Of a stretch of 64,000 bases of DNA, positions 8,855 through 18,503 are shown piece after piece. Each line of letters opens with the position of its first letter. Positions within the stretch are counted from its first letter, which is position 1. Origin of the DNA: Reyranella massiliensis 521 (GTDB lineage: Bacteria > Pseudomonadota > Alphaproteobacteria > Reyranellales > Reyranellaceae); assembly GCF_000312425.1 (NCBI RefSeq), contig NZ_HE997181.1, forward strand, positions 4,406,045 to 4,470,044. The letters run 5' to 3'. The notes under the pieces were generated by a model. It did no database searches. It was not told where the DNA came from and saw nothing but the letters and a program-made list of their open reading frames with translations. Made by a program: the position numbers and the translations under genes.

Positions 8855-9831
8855 AGACCAGGATCACCGAGCTGTTTGGGATCGAGCACCCGATCATCCA
8901 GGGCGGCATGCATTATGTCGGCTTCGCCGAGCTGGCGGGGGCCGTCTCCGAAGCCGGCGGTCTCGGCATCATCACCGGCCTGACGCAACGCACGCCGGAG
9001 GCACTGGCCAACGAGATCAAGCGCTGCCGAGAGATGACCAGCAAGCCGTTCGGCGTCAACCTGACCTTCCTGCCGTCGGTCACGCCGCCCGACTATCCGG
9101 GCTACATCCGCGCCATCGTCGAGGGCGGCGTCAAGATCGTCGAGACGGCCGGCAACAATCCGCAGAAATGGATGCCGGCACTGAAGGAAGCCGGCATCAA
9201 GGTGATCCACAAGTGCACGTCGGTGCGCCATTCGCTGAAGGCCGAGCAGATCGGCTGCGACGCCGTCAGCGTCGACGGCTTCGAATGCGGCGGCCATCCC
9301 GGCGAGGACGATGTGCCGAACTTCATCCTCCTGCCGCGCGCCGCCGAGGAGCTCAAGATTCCCTTCGTCGCCTCGGGGGGCATGGCCGACGGCCGCTCGC
9401 TGGTCGCCGCCCTGTCGCTGGGTGCCGACGGCATGAACATGGGCACGCGTTTCATGGCGACCAAGGAAGCGCCGATCCACGAGCATGTGAAGCAGGCGCT
9501 GGTGGCCGCCAGCGAACTCGACACGCGGCTGGTCATGCGGCCTCTGCGCAATACCGAGCGCGTGTTGAGGAACGCCGCCGTCGACCGCCTCATCGAGAAG
9601 GAGAAGGAGCTGGGCTCGAAGATCAAGTTCGAGGACATCCTGCCCGAGGTCGCCGGCGTCTATCCGCGGATCATGCAAAAGGGCGAGATGGATGCCGGCG
9701 CCTGGTCCTGCGGCATGGTCGCCGGCCTCATCCGCGATGTTCCGACGGTGAAGCAGCTCATCGACCGGATCATGGCGGAAGCCAACGCCATCATCGGCGA
9801 ACGGCTAGCGAAGTTCGCCCGCGCGGCGTAG
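8851..9831 (+). CDS. Nitronate monooxygenase (2-nitropropane dioxygenase family)
   Basis: 326 residues, with GGGAGAG upstream and a 4-base overlap with the HxlR gene. FMN-binding TIM barrel: QGGM (17-20), the GFECGGHPG loop with the His used as base in family members, and ASGGMADGRSL plus GADGMNMGTRF for phosphate binding. Nitronate monooxygenases oxidise alkyl nitronates to carbonyl plus nitrite; many homologues act on other compounds, and FabK-type enoyl-ACP reductases share the fold. With no fatty acid synthesis genes nearby, the nitronate or related oxidative role is preferred. Confidence 0.88.
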   Translation: MKTRITELFGIEHPIIQGGMHYVGFAELAGAVSEAGGLGIITGLTQRTPEALANEIKRCREMTSKPFGVNLTFLPSVTPPDYPGYIRAIVEGGVKIVETAGNNPQKWMPALKEAGIKVIHKCTSVRHSLKAEQIGCDAVSVDGFECGGHPGEDDVPNFILLPRAAEELKIPFVASGGMADGRSLVAALSLGADGMNMGTRFMATKEAPIHEHVKQALVAASELDTRLVMRPLRNTERVLRNAAVDRLIEKEKELGSKIKFEDILPEVAGVYPRIMQKGEMDAGAWSCGMVAGLIRDVPTVKQLIDRIMAEANAIIGERLAKFARAA

Positions 9832-10027
9832 CTCTAGCGGACCCTCGCCAGCATGATCTTGGACGAGGTTCTGTCGACCCCGGAGATGGCGGCGGTCTCC
9901 TCGGGACGGTCTTCGGCCGGCCCGACATCACCTGTACGTGCGAGCTGATCGACGCCATTCCCGGCCGCATCGTGCCTGCGATCGCGGCACTTGCCTCCCA
10001 GACCGATCCTCACGCAAGGTTGAGCCC

Positions 10028-11062
10028 ATGACGATGTTCCCGATCAAGCGCCTCGGCTTCTTTACGCGCCTGCTCGACCAGACGACCGCTGCCGAACGGT
10101 ACCGGCTCGCCACCGAGCAGATCGTGCATGCCGAGAAGAACGGCTTCGATTCGGCCTGGATCGCCCAGCATCATTTCCACGAAGGCGAAGGCGGCCTGCC
10201 GGCGCCCTTCGTCTTTCTGGCGCATGCCGCGGCCCACACGTCGCGCATCCGGCTCGGCACCGGCATCGTCACCCTGCCGCTGGAACTGCCAATCCGCGTA
10301 GCCGAGGATGCCGTCGTCACCGACTTGATGAGCAATGGCCGCCTCGAAGTGGGCGTCGGCCCGGGCGGCAACCTGACCGCCTTCACCGCTTTCGGCCTCG
10401 ACAGCAACGACCGCCACAGGCTCTTCGACAGCCATCTCGAAACGCTCAAGACGGCCTGGGCCGGCCGCGAGCTGGAGGGCGGCGACAAGCTCTACCCGTC
10501 CAGCGCAGGCTTGGTCGACCGCATCTGGCAGGCGACCTTTACCGTGTCGGGCGCGCGCCGCGCCGGCGCCGCCGGCGACGGGTTGATGCTGTCGCGCACC
10601 CAGCCGCGGCCACCGGAAGCGCCCCAGGCATCGCTGGCCGATATCCAGAACCCCATGCTCGACGCCTATCTCGAAGCGCTGCCCAAGGGGCGCGAGCCGC
10701 GCATCCTGGCCTCCCGCACCGTCTTCGTGGCCGACGACCACGACGACGCCATGCGGCTCGCCGAAGTCGGCCTGTCGCGCATGCGCCACCGGCTGGCGGC
10801 CACGGGCAATCTCACGTCGGGAAATCTGGTGGGCGACCTGATCGCCGCCATGGATGTGCATATCGGCACGCCCGACGAGGTGATCGCCTCGCTGCGGACC
10901 GACTCTACCCTGCAGCGTGCCACCGATCTCACCATGCAGGTTCACTCGATCGATCCGCCGCATCCCTATATCCTGCGCTCGATCGAACTCTTCGCCGGCA
11001 AGGTTGCGCCGGCTCTGGGCTGGACGCCTCACAAGGAAGCGGGAGCACGACAAGTCGCATGA
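10028..11062 (+). CDS. LLM-class flavin-dependent (luciferase-like) monooxygenase
   Basis: 344 residues from ATG 10028. The N-terminal part PIKRLGFFTRLLDQ, WIAQHHFHEGEGG (about 44-56) and RLGTGIVTLPLELPIRVAED (about 75-94) are bacterial luciferase-type TIM-barrel elements for F(MN)H2 use. It resembles the putative FMN-dependent monooxygenase family that occurs with two AhpD-like proteins, and here it is followed by exactly those two genes, each overlapping the previous stop by ATGA. The three products therefore likely act together on one substrate. Preceded by a 196-base gap in which I find no gene. Confidence 0.88.
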   Translation: MTMFPIKRLGFFTRLLDQTTAAERYRLATEQIVHAEKNGFDSAWIAQHHFHEGEGGLPAPFVFLAHAAAHTSRIRLGTGIVTLPLELPIRVAEDAVVTDLMSNGRLEVGVGPGGNLTAFTAFGLDSNDRHRLFDSHLETLKTAWAGRELEGGDKLYPSSAGLVDRIWQATFTVSGARRAGAAGDGLMLSRTQPRPPEAPQASLADIQNPMLDAYLEALPKGREPRILASRTVFVADDHDDAMRLAEVGLSRMRHRLAATGNLTSGNLVGDLIAAMDVHIGTPDEVIASLRTDSTLQRATDLTMQVHSIDPPHPYILRSIELFAGKVAPALGWTPHKEAGARQVA

Positions 11063-11634
11063 CCGATGTGATCGATACGCTGGTCGGCATCACGCCCGGC
11101 TCGAAGCTGGACGCGATCCGCGCCCAGCGCTCCGAAGCGCGCAAGCACGCCCAGGCAAGCTATGCGTCCCTGTTCGAGCCGAAGGACCTGGGCGGCGTCA
11201 CCGCCGACGAGCGCCACGCCGTCGCGGCGTTCGTGGCAGGCCTGCACGGCGAGCCGAAGACGGGCGCCTTCTATGCCGCCAAGCTGCCGGCGGGCCTCGG
11301 CGCCGCCATTGCCGCCGAAGTCGCGGCCGCCAAGAGCAAAGGGCCCTACGGCCATTTTCCCAAGGGGCCGCTTTCGACAGAGGATGCGCCGGGTCCGACC
11401 TGGAAGGCGAGCGACGCCAGCCGAAAGGTGCTGGGGCCTCGCCTGACGGCCGCCTTCGAGCACACCCACATGCTGGTCTTCCATCCGCGCGATGCATCGG
11501 CGCCGTCGCTGCAATCGCTGCTGGATGCCGGCTGGTCGACCACCGACATCGTGACGATCTCCCAGCTCGTCTCCTTCCTCTCCTATCAGATCCGGGTCGT
11601 TGCCGGCCTGAGCACGCTTGCGAGCACGCTATGA
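11059..11634 (+). CDS. CMD-domain protein (AhpD-like fold, no cysteines)
   Basis: 191 residues, starting in the ATGA overlap with the LLM monooxygenase gene. It belongs to the carboxymuconolactone decarboxylase-like family known as the Avi_7170 type (recognised from memory). There is no cysteine in the chain, so it cannot use the CxxC redox chemistry of AhpD; EHTHMLVFHPRDAS holds several His that could be active-site residues. Its role is unknown. Its 4-base overlaps on both sides tie its expression to the LLM monooxygenase and to the CxxC-bearing partner that follows. Confidence 0.82.
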   Translation: MTDVIDTLVGITPGSKLDAIRAQRSEARKHAQASYASLFEPKDLGGVTADERHAVAAFVAGLHGEPKTGAFYAAKLPAGLGAAIAAEVAAAKSKGPYGHFPKGPLSTEDAPGPTWKASDASRKVLGPRLTAAFEHTHMLVFHPRDASAPSLQSLLDAGWSTTDIVTISQLVSFLSYQIRVVAGLSTLASTL

Positions 11635-12245
11635 GCACCAAGACGACAGAGAAGACGCTGACGCCGCCGCCGCACACCGAGCCGGTGGTCTTCACCCGCG
11701 ACATGCTCGACTGGCTGCCCTGGCTGGAGCCGATGGCAGAGGCCGACATGACCGAGCGGCACCTGGCCAGCCTGGTCGACGCGGCGCGCGTGAAGTCGCC
11801 CTACTTCAGGCTGCTGGCGCGTGATCCCGACGTGCTGGAAGCGCGGACCCGCACCGACAAGGACATTTTCTACAATCCCGAAGCCGGCCTGCCGCGCGCC
11901 GAGCGCGAACTGGCTGCCGCCGCAACGTCGCGGCTGAACGGCTGCATCTACTGCGCCTCGGTCCATGCCCGTTTCGCGGCGACCTATTCCAAGCGCGTCG
12001 ACGACGTACAGCGCCTGCTCGACGAAGGCGTCGACGCCAGGCTCGACGAGCGATGGGACGCGATCGTGGCCGCCTCGGTGGCCCTCACCACCATCCCGAT
12101 GACCTTCGGCAAGGAGCATGTCGAGCGCCTGCGCCAGGTCGGCCTCGACGATGCCGCCATCGCCGACCTGATCGGCGCCGCCTCGTTCTTCAACTGGGCC
12201 AACCGGCTTATGCTGTCGCTGGGCGTTCCCGCGACTCAGGGGTAA
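11631..12245 (+). CDS. Alkylhydroperoxidase-domain protein (AhpD-like, CxxC present)
   Basis: 204 residues from ATG 11631, overlapping the previous stop by ATGA. It matches the Avi_7169-type AhpD relatives. The AhpD active-site pattern is complete: Cys105-Ile-Tyr-Cys108 and His112, within RLNGCIYCASVHARF. This supports a thiol peroxidase or thiol-based reductive role. With the cysteine-free CMD protein and the LLM monooxygenase it forms a three-gene module seen in other proteobacteria; in those, a peptide-type ABC importer is often near, and one lies at 16.5-22.0 kb here on the other strand. The joint substrate is not known to me. Confidence 0.86.
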   Translation: MSTKTTEKTLTPPPHTEPVVFTRDMLDWLPWLEPMAEADMTERHLASLVDAARVKSPYFRLLARDPDVLEARTRTDKDIFYNPEAGLPRAERELAAAATSRLNGCIYCASVHARFAATYSKRVDDVQRLLDEGVDARLDERWDAIVAASVALTTIPMTFGKEHVERLRQVGLDDAAIADLIGAASFFNWANRLMLSLGVPATQG

Positions 12246-12253
12246 GGGCGAGG

Positions 12254-13246
12254 TTACGCCGGCAGCAGCTTCAGCCGCCGCAACAGCTCGCGCTCCTCTT
12301 CGAGTGTACGGGCCATCTCGTCGCGATAGGCGGACCCGTCGAGCAGGATCAGGGGTTGATCCATATTGTCGAGGAACTGCAGATGTTGCGGCTCCTCGGC
12401 GGCCGCGCGGAAGGCATCGGCCAAGGTCTTCACCACGGCGGGATCCATGCCGCGAGGGCCGATCAGGCCGCCGGGACTGTCGACAACCACGTCGAAGCCG
12501 AGCTCGCGTACCGTCGGGGCATCGGGAAAGCGCTTCGCCCGCTCGGCGGTGAAAACCGCCAGAAGCCGCAGCTTGCCCGCCATGACCATGGGCGCCCAGC
12601 CGGAGGATTCCGAGGCAAAGTCGATTTCGCCGCCCAGCAAGGCGCGCATCGTATCGGCCGTGCCGCGATAGGGTGCATGTGTCCAGGACAGACCCTGCGT
12701 CATGCCGAGCCGCTCCATCGCGAGATGCTGGGTCGAGCCGATGCCCAAGGTGCCCCAGTTCAGCTTGCCGGGGTTGGCTTTGGCATAGGCCAGCAGTTCC
12801 GGCAGCGTGTGCCAGGGCGCATCGGCCCGCACCACGACGCCCATGACGAAGCCGGTGATCTGCAGGATGTAAGTGAGATCCTTGATCGGATCGTAGCGAA
12901 GCTGCGCATTGAGCAGGGGTTGGCGCAGCACTCCCATATGCATCTGGGAGATCGTATAGCCGTCGGGCTTTGCGTCCTGCAGCGCCAACACGCCCAGCAC
13001 GCCTGCAGCACCACCCTTGTTCTCGACGACGACCGGCTGGCCGAGTTTCTTCGCCGCCGACTCCGCGAGGATGCGAAAGCCACCATCCGCCGGCCCGCCG
13101 GCGGCCCAAGGAATGATCAGCTTGATGGGCCTGTCGGGAAAACGTCCCTGAGCCCTCGGAGATAACGGCGAAGCACCTGCCGCGAGAACAGACATGCCGG
13201 CGGCAAGCGCGGTGCGCCGCGTCATCAATTGCTTGTTGCGAGCCAT
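12254..13246 (-). CDS. Bug-family periplasmic substrate-binding protein (tripartite tricarboxylate transporter type)
   Basis: 330 residues. The N-terminus MTRRTALAAGMSVLAAGASP has a twin arginine and a hydrophobic stretch, so export by Tat or Sec is expected. The mature start FPDRPIKLIIPWAAGGPADG is the Bug signature, and KPDGYTISQMHMG and GTLGIGSTQHLA are further family blocks. Such receptors capture carboxylates in the periplasm. The TctA/TctB membrane partners are not in the window, so this is an orphan receptor as is common in bacteria rich in Bug proteins. It converges on the AhpD-like gene with an 8-base gap. Confidence 0.88.
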   Translation of the reverse strand: MARNKQLMTRRTALAAGMSVLAAGASPLSPRAQGRFPDRPIKLIIPWAAGGPADGGFRILAESAAKKLGQPVVVENKGGAAGVLGVLALQDAKPDGYTISQMHMGVLRQPLLNAQLRYDPIKDLTYILQITGFVMGVVVRADAPWHTLPELLAYAKANPGKLNWGTLGIGSTQHLAMERLGMTQGLSWTHAPYRGTADTMRALLGGEIDFASESSGWAPMVMAGKLRLLAVFTAERAKRFPDAPTVRELGFDVVVDSPGGLIGPRGMDPAVVKTLADAFRAAAEEPQHLQFLDNMDQPLILLDGSAYRDEMARTLEEERELLRRLKLLPA

Positions 13247-13343
13247 AGTCTTCGTACTACCCCCCCGTTAGCTCGACTCTGGCGCACCCACCCTGACTCT
13301 TGCAAGCCGGGCTGGAAGCTGCGTGAGCGCCGATCCGCGCAGG

Positions 13344-13727
13344 TCAGGGGAACTTTGGCTCAGGCTTCGTCGCGAGCCAGGCGCGGGCATCGGCCTCCCT
13401 CTTGAACATCTTGGCCGGCCGTTTGGACGGCGAGATATTGACGAACCGTTTGAAGGCCGTCCGTGCATCTTCGCTCTCGCCGACGACTGCCAGCGGCCCA
13501 CTGTCGAAGTTGGACGTATAGGCGCTCAAACGTGCGCCCAGCATCATGACGTCGTGGTCGTCGTAGACAGGCTCCAGACGCGTGGCGTCGAACAACTTCG
13601 AGTAGGACAGAGCGTTTGCCGTGACGATGGCGTCGAAATGCTCCTCCATGTGCTTGAGGGTGACCGGCCCTTCCGCGATGACGTGCACGAGCTTTTCCGC
13701 ATGAAGGATTTCCCAGCGCAACGGCAT
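13344..13727 (-). CDS. Small SpoIIAA/STAS-like fold protein
   Basis: 127 residues after an AGAGGA site. The sequence alternates strands and helices in a way that resembles SpoIIAA-like proteins: MPLRWEILHAEKLVHVIAEG, then LLD-type SKLFDATRLE, then ARLSAYTSNFDSGPLAVVGES. The C-terminal ADARAWL is also typical of these proteins, which often occur as single genes in Alphaproteobacteria. No catalytic residues or membrane segments are visible. Function unknown. It is isolated: 97 bases before the Bug gene and 209 bases from tspO, which is divergent to it. Confidence 0.72.
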   Translation of the reverse strand: MPLRWEILHAEKLVHVIAEGPVTLKHMEEHFDAIVTANALSYSKLFDATRLEPVYDDHDVMMLGARLSAYTSNFDSGPLAVVGESEDARTAFKRFVNISPSKRPAKMFKREADARAWLATKPEPKFP

Positions 13728-13936
13728 CGCCCGGTCCTCTCTCGTGGCCCTCTACCCCGCGGACTGCCGTCTATGAAACTCCAACTATCCCCGAGAGGAC
13801 AAGCCGATATTGGCGAAAGCGCATTCCGGGCAACGTTCCACTGCGCAGGACGTTATGGGGGCGACAATTCCGGTGATCCGATTGTCGAACGGCTTCGTAG
13901 AATGCAAACTTGGCCCCTTGCCGATAGGATCCGAAT

Positions 13937-14398
13937 TTGAGTCTCGTTGCCTTCTTGATTTTGGTTGTCGGTGGCGGCCTCCTGATTGGCGCCTTCACCG
14001 CGCCGGGACCCTGGTTCGATCAGCTTCTCAAGCCGTCGTTCAATCCACCCGCCTGGGTGTTCGCCCCGGTCTGGACTGTGCTCTACATCATGATCGCCGT
14101 CGCCGGATGGCGAACCTGGAAGCGATCGCCCGAAGCACCCTGGAGTGGCCTATTGATGTTGTGGGGAGCGCAGCTCGCCCTCAACTTCCTGTGGAGCCCG
14201 ATCTTCTTTGCCGCCCATCGCATCGACCTGGCGCTGGCGGTTATCGTACTCCTGCTGGCCACCATAGTGGCCTTTATCGTCGCCGCTCTGCGCAGCAACG
14301 ATCGGATATCGGCCAGCCTATTCGTACCTTACGTCTTGTGGGTAGGCTTTGCGACCGCCCTCAACTACGGCTTCTACAGGCTCAACGGGGCGGGCTAG
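13937..14398 (+). CDS. TspO/MBR-family tryptophan-rich membrane protein
   Basis: 153 residues beginning at TTG 13937 with an AGGA site about 7 bases upstream; no other start keeps the first helix intact. Five transmembrane helices are expected. Conserved blocks are PSFNPPAWVFAPVWTVLYIMI (33-53) and LNFLWSPIFF (about 84-93), rich in Trp and Pro as in bacterial TspO. TspO proteins bind porphyrins and cholesterol-like ligands and in Rhodobacter affect tetrapyrrole-linked gene expression and stress responses. It is a single gene here. Confidence 0.9.
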   Translation: MSLVAFLILVVGGGLLIGAFTAPGPWFDQLLKPSFNPPAWVFAPVWTVLYIMIAVAGWRTWKRSPEAPWSGLLMLWGAQLALNFLWSPIFFAAHRIDLALAVIVLLLATIVAFIVAALRSNDRISASLFVPYVLWVGFATALNYGFYRLNGAG

Positions 14399-14428
14399 AC
14401 GCCTCCGTCGGCCTGCTCCGGGCGGCCC

Positions 14429-14854
14429 TTAGTACGGCAGGCCGTAATAGCCCGGATTGCCCCACTCGCCCCAGTCCCAGTCGCTGTCGACCTGAGCGTC
14501 CATCGCCGTGGGGCTGTAGGGATCGTCCTGGTAGTTGGCCTTCATGGCCTGGGCGATCATCTGGCGGGACGCTTCCTTGATATAGGCGTTGTAGGCGTCC
14601 TGCGTGCCCATGTAGAGGCAGCCGCACATGGTCGGGTCGGCATACAGCCAGACCGTCTTGCCCTGGTAGGTCTTGCGCGTGAGCTTGTGCGGCGGCAGCT
14701 TCTTGAATGAAGCCGCCTGACCCGGCGTCTTGAGGGAAACGATCTTGAAGCCCGAATCCGCCAGCATGTCCTGCTTGGATTCCGGCTTGGACGAGCAGGC
14801 CGCGGCGGCGGCGCCCACCGCCAGGATGGCAAGGATTGTCCTGATCGGCTTCAT
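14429..14854 (-). CDS. Small lipoprotein of unknown function
   Basis: 141 residues; the start at 14854 has GAGGGGGACGAG just upstream. The first 20 residues are a lipoprotein signal ending in the lipobox VGAAAAAC with Cys20. After it come PTMCGCLYMGTQDAYNAY, a Cys-Gly-Cys pair, and an aromatic, glycine-rich end (DWDWGEWGNPGYYGLPY). It lies 23 bases after the GMC oxidoreductase stop on the same strand and is probably co-expressed. I do not recognise a characterised homologue; a periplasmic membrane-anchored accessory protein is the most that can be said. Confidence 0.75.
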   Translation of the reverse strand: MKPIRTILAILAVGAAAAACSSKPESKQDMLADSGFKIVSLKTPGQAASFKKLPPHKLTRKTYQGKTVWLYADPTMCGCLYMGTQDAYNAYIKEASRQMIAQAMKANYQDDPYSPTAMDAQVDSDWDWGEWGNPGYYGLPY

Positions 14855-14877
14855 CTCGTCCCCCTCTGTTGCCCCTG

Positions 14878-16494
14878 TTAGGCGGCGACCTTGAGCCCCG
14901 CCTTGGCGTCCTCTTTGATCATGTCCGCCCCCTTCTCGGCAATCATGATCGTGGGCGCGTTGGTGTTGCCGGAGGTCACGGTCGGCATGATCGAGGCGTC
15001 GATCACGCGCAAACCGGCCAGGCCATGCACCCGGAGGCGATCGTCGACCACGGCCATCGGGTCGGAGCCCATCTTGCAGGTGCCGACCACGTGATAAGTC
15101 GTCTGGCCGGTGCGGCGGGCGAAGTCGAGCCATTCGTCGTAGCTCTGGACCTTGTCGCCAGGGTTGTTCTCGTAGGCGATGTACTTGGCGACTGCCGGAT
15201 GCTGCAGGATCTTGCGGGCGATCTGCATGCCGGCGACCGTGCAGTCGCGGTCGGTCTGGCTCGACAGGAAGTTCGGCCGGATAGCGGGCGGCGCGCCAGG
15301 CGTAGCCGACTTGATATGGATCGAGCCGCGCGACTCCGGCCGGCACTGACCGATGACCACCGTCATGCCGGGTTCGGCCTCGAGCAGGCGGGTCGCCGCC
15401 GTACCGTAGCTGGCATGGGCCATGTGGAACTGCATGTCCGGGCCTTCGAGGCCCGGCCGTGTGCGCACGAAGCCGTATACAATGCCGGCGGTCCAGGTGA
15501 GGATGCCGCGACGGGTCGTGTAGTACTTCACGACCTCCTTCACCAAATTGAGGCCGCGCGACTGCTCGTTCAGGGTGAACTTGTTCTTCACCCGCCAGTT
15601 CATGCGTGGCGCGAAGTGATCACCATAATTTTCGCCGACGCCTTTCAGCTCGTGGCGCACCTCGATGCCGTGGGTCTTGAGCAGTTCCGGCTGGCCGATG
15701 CCGGACAGCTCCAGTAGCTGCGGCGACTGGACGGCGCCGCAGGAAACGATGACCTCGCGGTTGGCCCTGGCCTGCTTCTCGCGACCGTGCACGGTATAGG
15801 CGACGCCGACACAGCGCTTGCCCTCGAGCAGAAGGCGGCTCGCGAGCGCATCGGTCTCGATGTCGAGGTTGGGACGATGGCGAATCGGATCGATGAAGGC
15901 ACGCGCCGTCGACCAGCGCTTCCCGCCCTTCATCGTCGTCTGATAGTAGCCGAACCCTTCCTGCTTGCCGTTGTTGTAGTCGGGGTTGCGCGGATACCCC
16001 AGGCCCGCGGCCGCATCGATAAAGGCGTCGCAGAGTTCGTGACGCTCGATCATGTCGGCGACGTTCAGCGGGCCGTTCTTGCCGCGGCTCTCGTCGCCCT
16101 TGCCTTCGTAATGTTCCGACTTCTTGAAGTACGGCAGCACCTGATCGTAGGACCAGCCGCGATTGCCCTGCTGTGCCCAGGTATCGTAGTCGAGCGGCTG
16201 GCCGCGTACGTAGAGCATGCCGTTGATCGAGCTCGAACCGCCCAGCGTGCGGCCGCGCGGACAGGGAATGGCGCGACCGGCGACATTGTCCTCGGGCTCC
16301 ATCTCGAAGGCCCAGTTGAACTTGGTGCCGCGCATGAGCTGCGAGAAGCCGACCGGCACGTCGATCCAGATAGACTTGTCGCGCGGACCGGCCTCGAGCA
16401 GCAGCACCTTGACGTTGGGGTCTTCGCTCAGCCGCGCCGCCAGCACACACCCAGCCGAGCCACCGCCTACGACGATGTAATCCCAATCAGCCAT
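14878..16494 (-). CDS. GMC-family FAD-dependent alcohol oxidoreductase (choline dehydrogenase-like)
   Basis: 538 residues from ATG 16494. The dinucleotide site is [20 protein letters not shown] (about 5-24), followed by [20 protein letters not shown], the GMC signature 1. The C-terminal active-site block includes [11 protein letters not shown], with the catalytic His, and [19 protein letters not shown]. Such enzymes oxidise alcohols to aldehydes with FAD. No signal peptide is seen, so it is cytoplasmic. It follows the ABC importer genes by 41 bases on the same strand and may process the imported compound. A second GMC gene occurs at 26.5 kb. Confidence 0.9.
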   Translation of the reverse strand: MADWDYIVVGGGSAGCVLAARLSEDPNVKVLLLEAGPRDKSIWIDVPVGFSQLMRGTKFNWAFEMEPEDNVAGRAIPCPRGRTLGGSSSINGMLYVRGQPLDYDTWAQQGNRGWSYDQVLPYFKKSEHYEGKGDESRGKNGPLNVADMIERHELCDAFIDAAAGLGYPRNPDYNNGKQEGFGYYQTTMKGGKRWSTARAFIDPIRHRPNLDIETDALASRLLLEGKRCVGVAYTVHGREKQARANREVIVSCGAVQSPQLLELSGIGQPELLKTHGIEVRHELKGVGENYGDHFAPRMNWRVKNKFTLNEQSRGLNLVKEVVKYYTTRRGILTWTAGIVYGFVRTRPGLEGPDMQFHMAHASYGTAATRLLEAEPGMTVVIGQCRPESRGSIHIKSATPGAPPAIRPNFLSSQTDRDCTVAGMQIARKILQHPAVAKYIAYENNPGDKVQSYDEWLDFARRTGQTTYHVVGTCKMGSDPMAVVDDRLRVHGLAGLRVIDASIMPTVTSGNTNAPTIMIAEKGADMIKEDAKAGLKVAA

Positions 16495-16535
16495 GATACG
16501 TCCGCTCCCGCCCTTATTTGTTTGGCGGGTGCAGT

Positions 16536-17510
16536 CTAGCGCAGATGACAGGAAACGTGATGCCCCGGCGCGATTTCGCGTAGCGGTGGTGATTCTACCT
16601 TGCAGCGCGCCTCGGCATAGGGGCAACGCGTGTGGAAGTGGCAGCCCGACGGCGGTTTTACGGGGCTCGGCACGTCGCCCTGCAGCACGCGCTTCTGGCG
16701 CTTGACGGCAGGATCCGGCACCGGCACCGCCGACAGCAATGCCTCGGTATAGGGATGCTGGGCACGCGTGAAGATCGAGCGCGTGTCGGCATATTCGACG
16801 ATGCGGCCGAGATACATGACCGCGATCTGGTGGCTGATATGCTCCACTACCGCGAGGTTGTGCGAGATGAAGAGATAGGAGAGCTGGCGCTCCCGCTGCA
16901 GGTCCATCAGCAGGTTGATGACCTGCGCCTGGATCGACACGTCGAGCGCCGAGACCGGCTCGTCGCCCACGATCAGCTTCGGCCCCAGCGCCAGCGCGCG
17001 GGCGATGCCGATACGCTGGCGTTGACCACCCGAGAACTGATGCGGGTAGTTGCTCATCTGCGCCGGCCGCAGGCCCACGCGCGCAAACAGCGCCGAGACC
17101 TGTTCCTGCCTCTCCTTGGCGTTCGCCACGCCATGGACCAGCAGCGGTTCGCCCACGATGTCGCCTGCCGTCTGGCGGGGATTGAGCGAGGAGAACGGGT
17201 CCTGGAAGATGATCTGCATCTGCCGGCGGTAGGGCCTGAGCTCCGCCTTCGAGAGGCCGGTGATCTCCGTGCCATCGACCTGGATGGAGCCCGACGTGGG
17301 CTCCGTAAGCCGCAGCACGGCGCGGCCGGCCGTGGTCTTGCCGCAGCCCGACTCGCCGACCAGTCCCAGCGTCTCGCCGGACTTGACGGAGAAGCTGACA
17401 CCATCGACCGCATAGACGTGGCCGACGGTACGACGAAGCAGTCCCTTCTTTATCGGGAAGTGCTTCTTGAGGTCCTTGACCTCGATGACGGGGGCGTTTG
17501 CGCTAACCAT
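16536..17510 (-). CDS. Peptide/opine-type ABC importer ATPase, DppF/OppF-like
   Basis: 324 residues from ATG 17510, overlapping the end of the preceding ATPase gene by 8 bases (ATGGTTAG), which suggests coupled translation. Walker [10 protein letters not shown] (52-60), signature FSGGQRQR (159-166) and Walker B LIVGDEP (179-185) are all intact. The C-terminal oligopeptide-transporter domain is present, with the Cys pattern [14 protein letters not shown]. It energises import together with the DppD-like ATPase on the cytoplasmic face. Last of five in-line transporter genes. Confidence 0.93.
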   Translation of the reverse strand: MVSANAPVIEVKDLKKHFPIKKGLLRRTVGHVYAVDGVSFSVKSGETLGLVGESGCGKTTAGRAVLRLTEPTSGSIQVDGTEITGLSKAELRPYRRQMQIIFQDPFSSLNPRQTAGDIVGEPLLVHGVANAKERQEQVSALFARVGLRPAQMSNYPHQFSGGQRQRIGIARALALGPKLIVGDEPVSALDVSIQAQVINLLMDLQRERQLSYLFISHNLAVVEHISHQIAVMYLGRIVEYADTRSIFTRAQHPYTEALLSAVPVPDPAVKRQKRVLQGDVPSPVKPPSGCHFHTRCPYAEARCKVESPPLREIAPGHHVSCHLR

Positions 17511-18492
17511 TGGTGTGCCAGCAGGCGGCCCAATGACCGGACTGCTTCTCCTCATAAGCGGGCCGCTCGCGGCGGCAAAGATCGTCGGCGCGCTGACAAC
17601 GCGGTGCGAAGGCGCAGCCAGCCGGCAGGTCGAACAGCGGCGGAACGATTCCGGGAATCTCCTGCAGCCGCTCCTGGCTGCGATCGGTTTGGCCGCGCAT
17701 CAAGTCGAGACGCGGGATCGAGGCCAGCAGGCCCACCGTGTAGGGATGCAGCGGATTGCTGAACAGCTCGCCCACCGTCCCCTCTTCGACCTTGCGGCCG
17801 GCATACATGACGATGACCCGTCGTGCCGTCTCGGCGACGACCCCGAGATCGTGGGTGATCAGGATCACGGCGGCGCTGAACTCGCGCTGCAGATCGACGA
17901 TCAGCTCCAGGATCTGGGCCTGGATGGTGACGTCGAGGGCAGTTGTCGGTTCGTCGGCGATCAGCACCTTGGGATTGCAGGCGAGCGCCATGGCGATCAT
18001 GGCGCGCTGGCGCATGCCGCCCGAGAGCTGATGCGGATATTCCTTGGCGCGCTGCGCCGGCTCGGGGATGCGTACCAGATCGAGCATCTCGACGGCGCGC
18101 TTCAGCGCCGCCTTGCGGTCCATGTCCCGGTGCAGGATCAGCGCCTCGGAAATCTGCTTGCCGATGGTCATCACCGGATTGAGCGACGTCATCGGCTCCT
18201 GGAAGATCATCGAGATCTCGTTGCCGCGCACGGCGCGCATCTCTTCTTCGCTGATCTTCAAGAGATCGCGGCCGCCGAGCTTGATCGCGCCCGAAACGAT
18301 ACGGCCCGGCGGGCTCGGGATCAGGCGCATCAACGACAGCGCCGTCATGCTCTTGCCGCACCCCGATTCGCCGACGATTGCCAGGGTCTCGCCGGCATCG
18401 ACCTGGAAGTCGACGCCGTCGACTGCCTTGACGATGCCCTGTCGCGTATAGAACCAAGTACCGAGGCCTTCGACCTCCAGAAGAGAACTCAT
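17503..18492 (-). CDS. Peptide/opine-type ABC importer ATPase, DppD/OppD-like
   Basis: 329 residues. Walker A GESGCGKS (41-48), signature LSGGMRQR and Walker [13 protein letters not shown] are intact, and the C-terminal oligo-transport domain has the Cys-rich element [20 protein letters not shown]. It pairs with the DppF-like ATPase whose gene overlaps its 3' end. It begins 11 bases after the DppC-like permease stop. The order receptor, B, C, D, F is the standard one for dipeptide, nickel, opine and glutathione importers; the ATPases do not reveal the substrate. Confidence 0.93.
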   Translation of the reverse strand: MSSLLEVEGLGTWFYTRQGIVKAVDGVDFQVDAGETLAIVGESGCGKSMTALSLMRLIPSPPGRIVSGAIKLGGRDLLKISEEEMRAVRGNEISMIFQEPMTSLNPVMTIGKQISEALILHRDMDRKAALKRAVEMLDLVRIPEPAQRAKEYPHQLSGGMRQRAMIAMALACNPKVLIADEPTTALDVTIQAQILELIVDLQREFSAAVILITHDLGVVAETARRVIVMYAGRKVEEGTVGELFSNPLHPYTVGLLASIPRLDLMRGQTDRSQERLQEIPGIVPPLFDLPAGCAFAPRCQRADDLCRRERPAYEEKQSGHWAACWHTNG

Positions 18493-18503
18493 CTACGCTG
18501 CCC

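Noticed and set aside
9832..10027. A possible gene before the LLM monooxygenase, including the in-frame extension of that gene to 9938
   Set aside because: The extension has no ribosome site and is not like the N-terminus of the family; ATG 10028 begins the conserved barrel.
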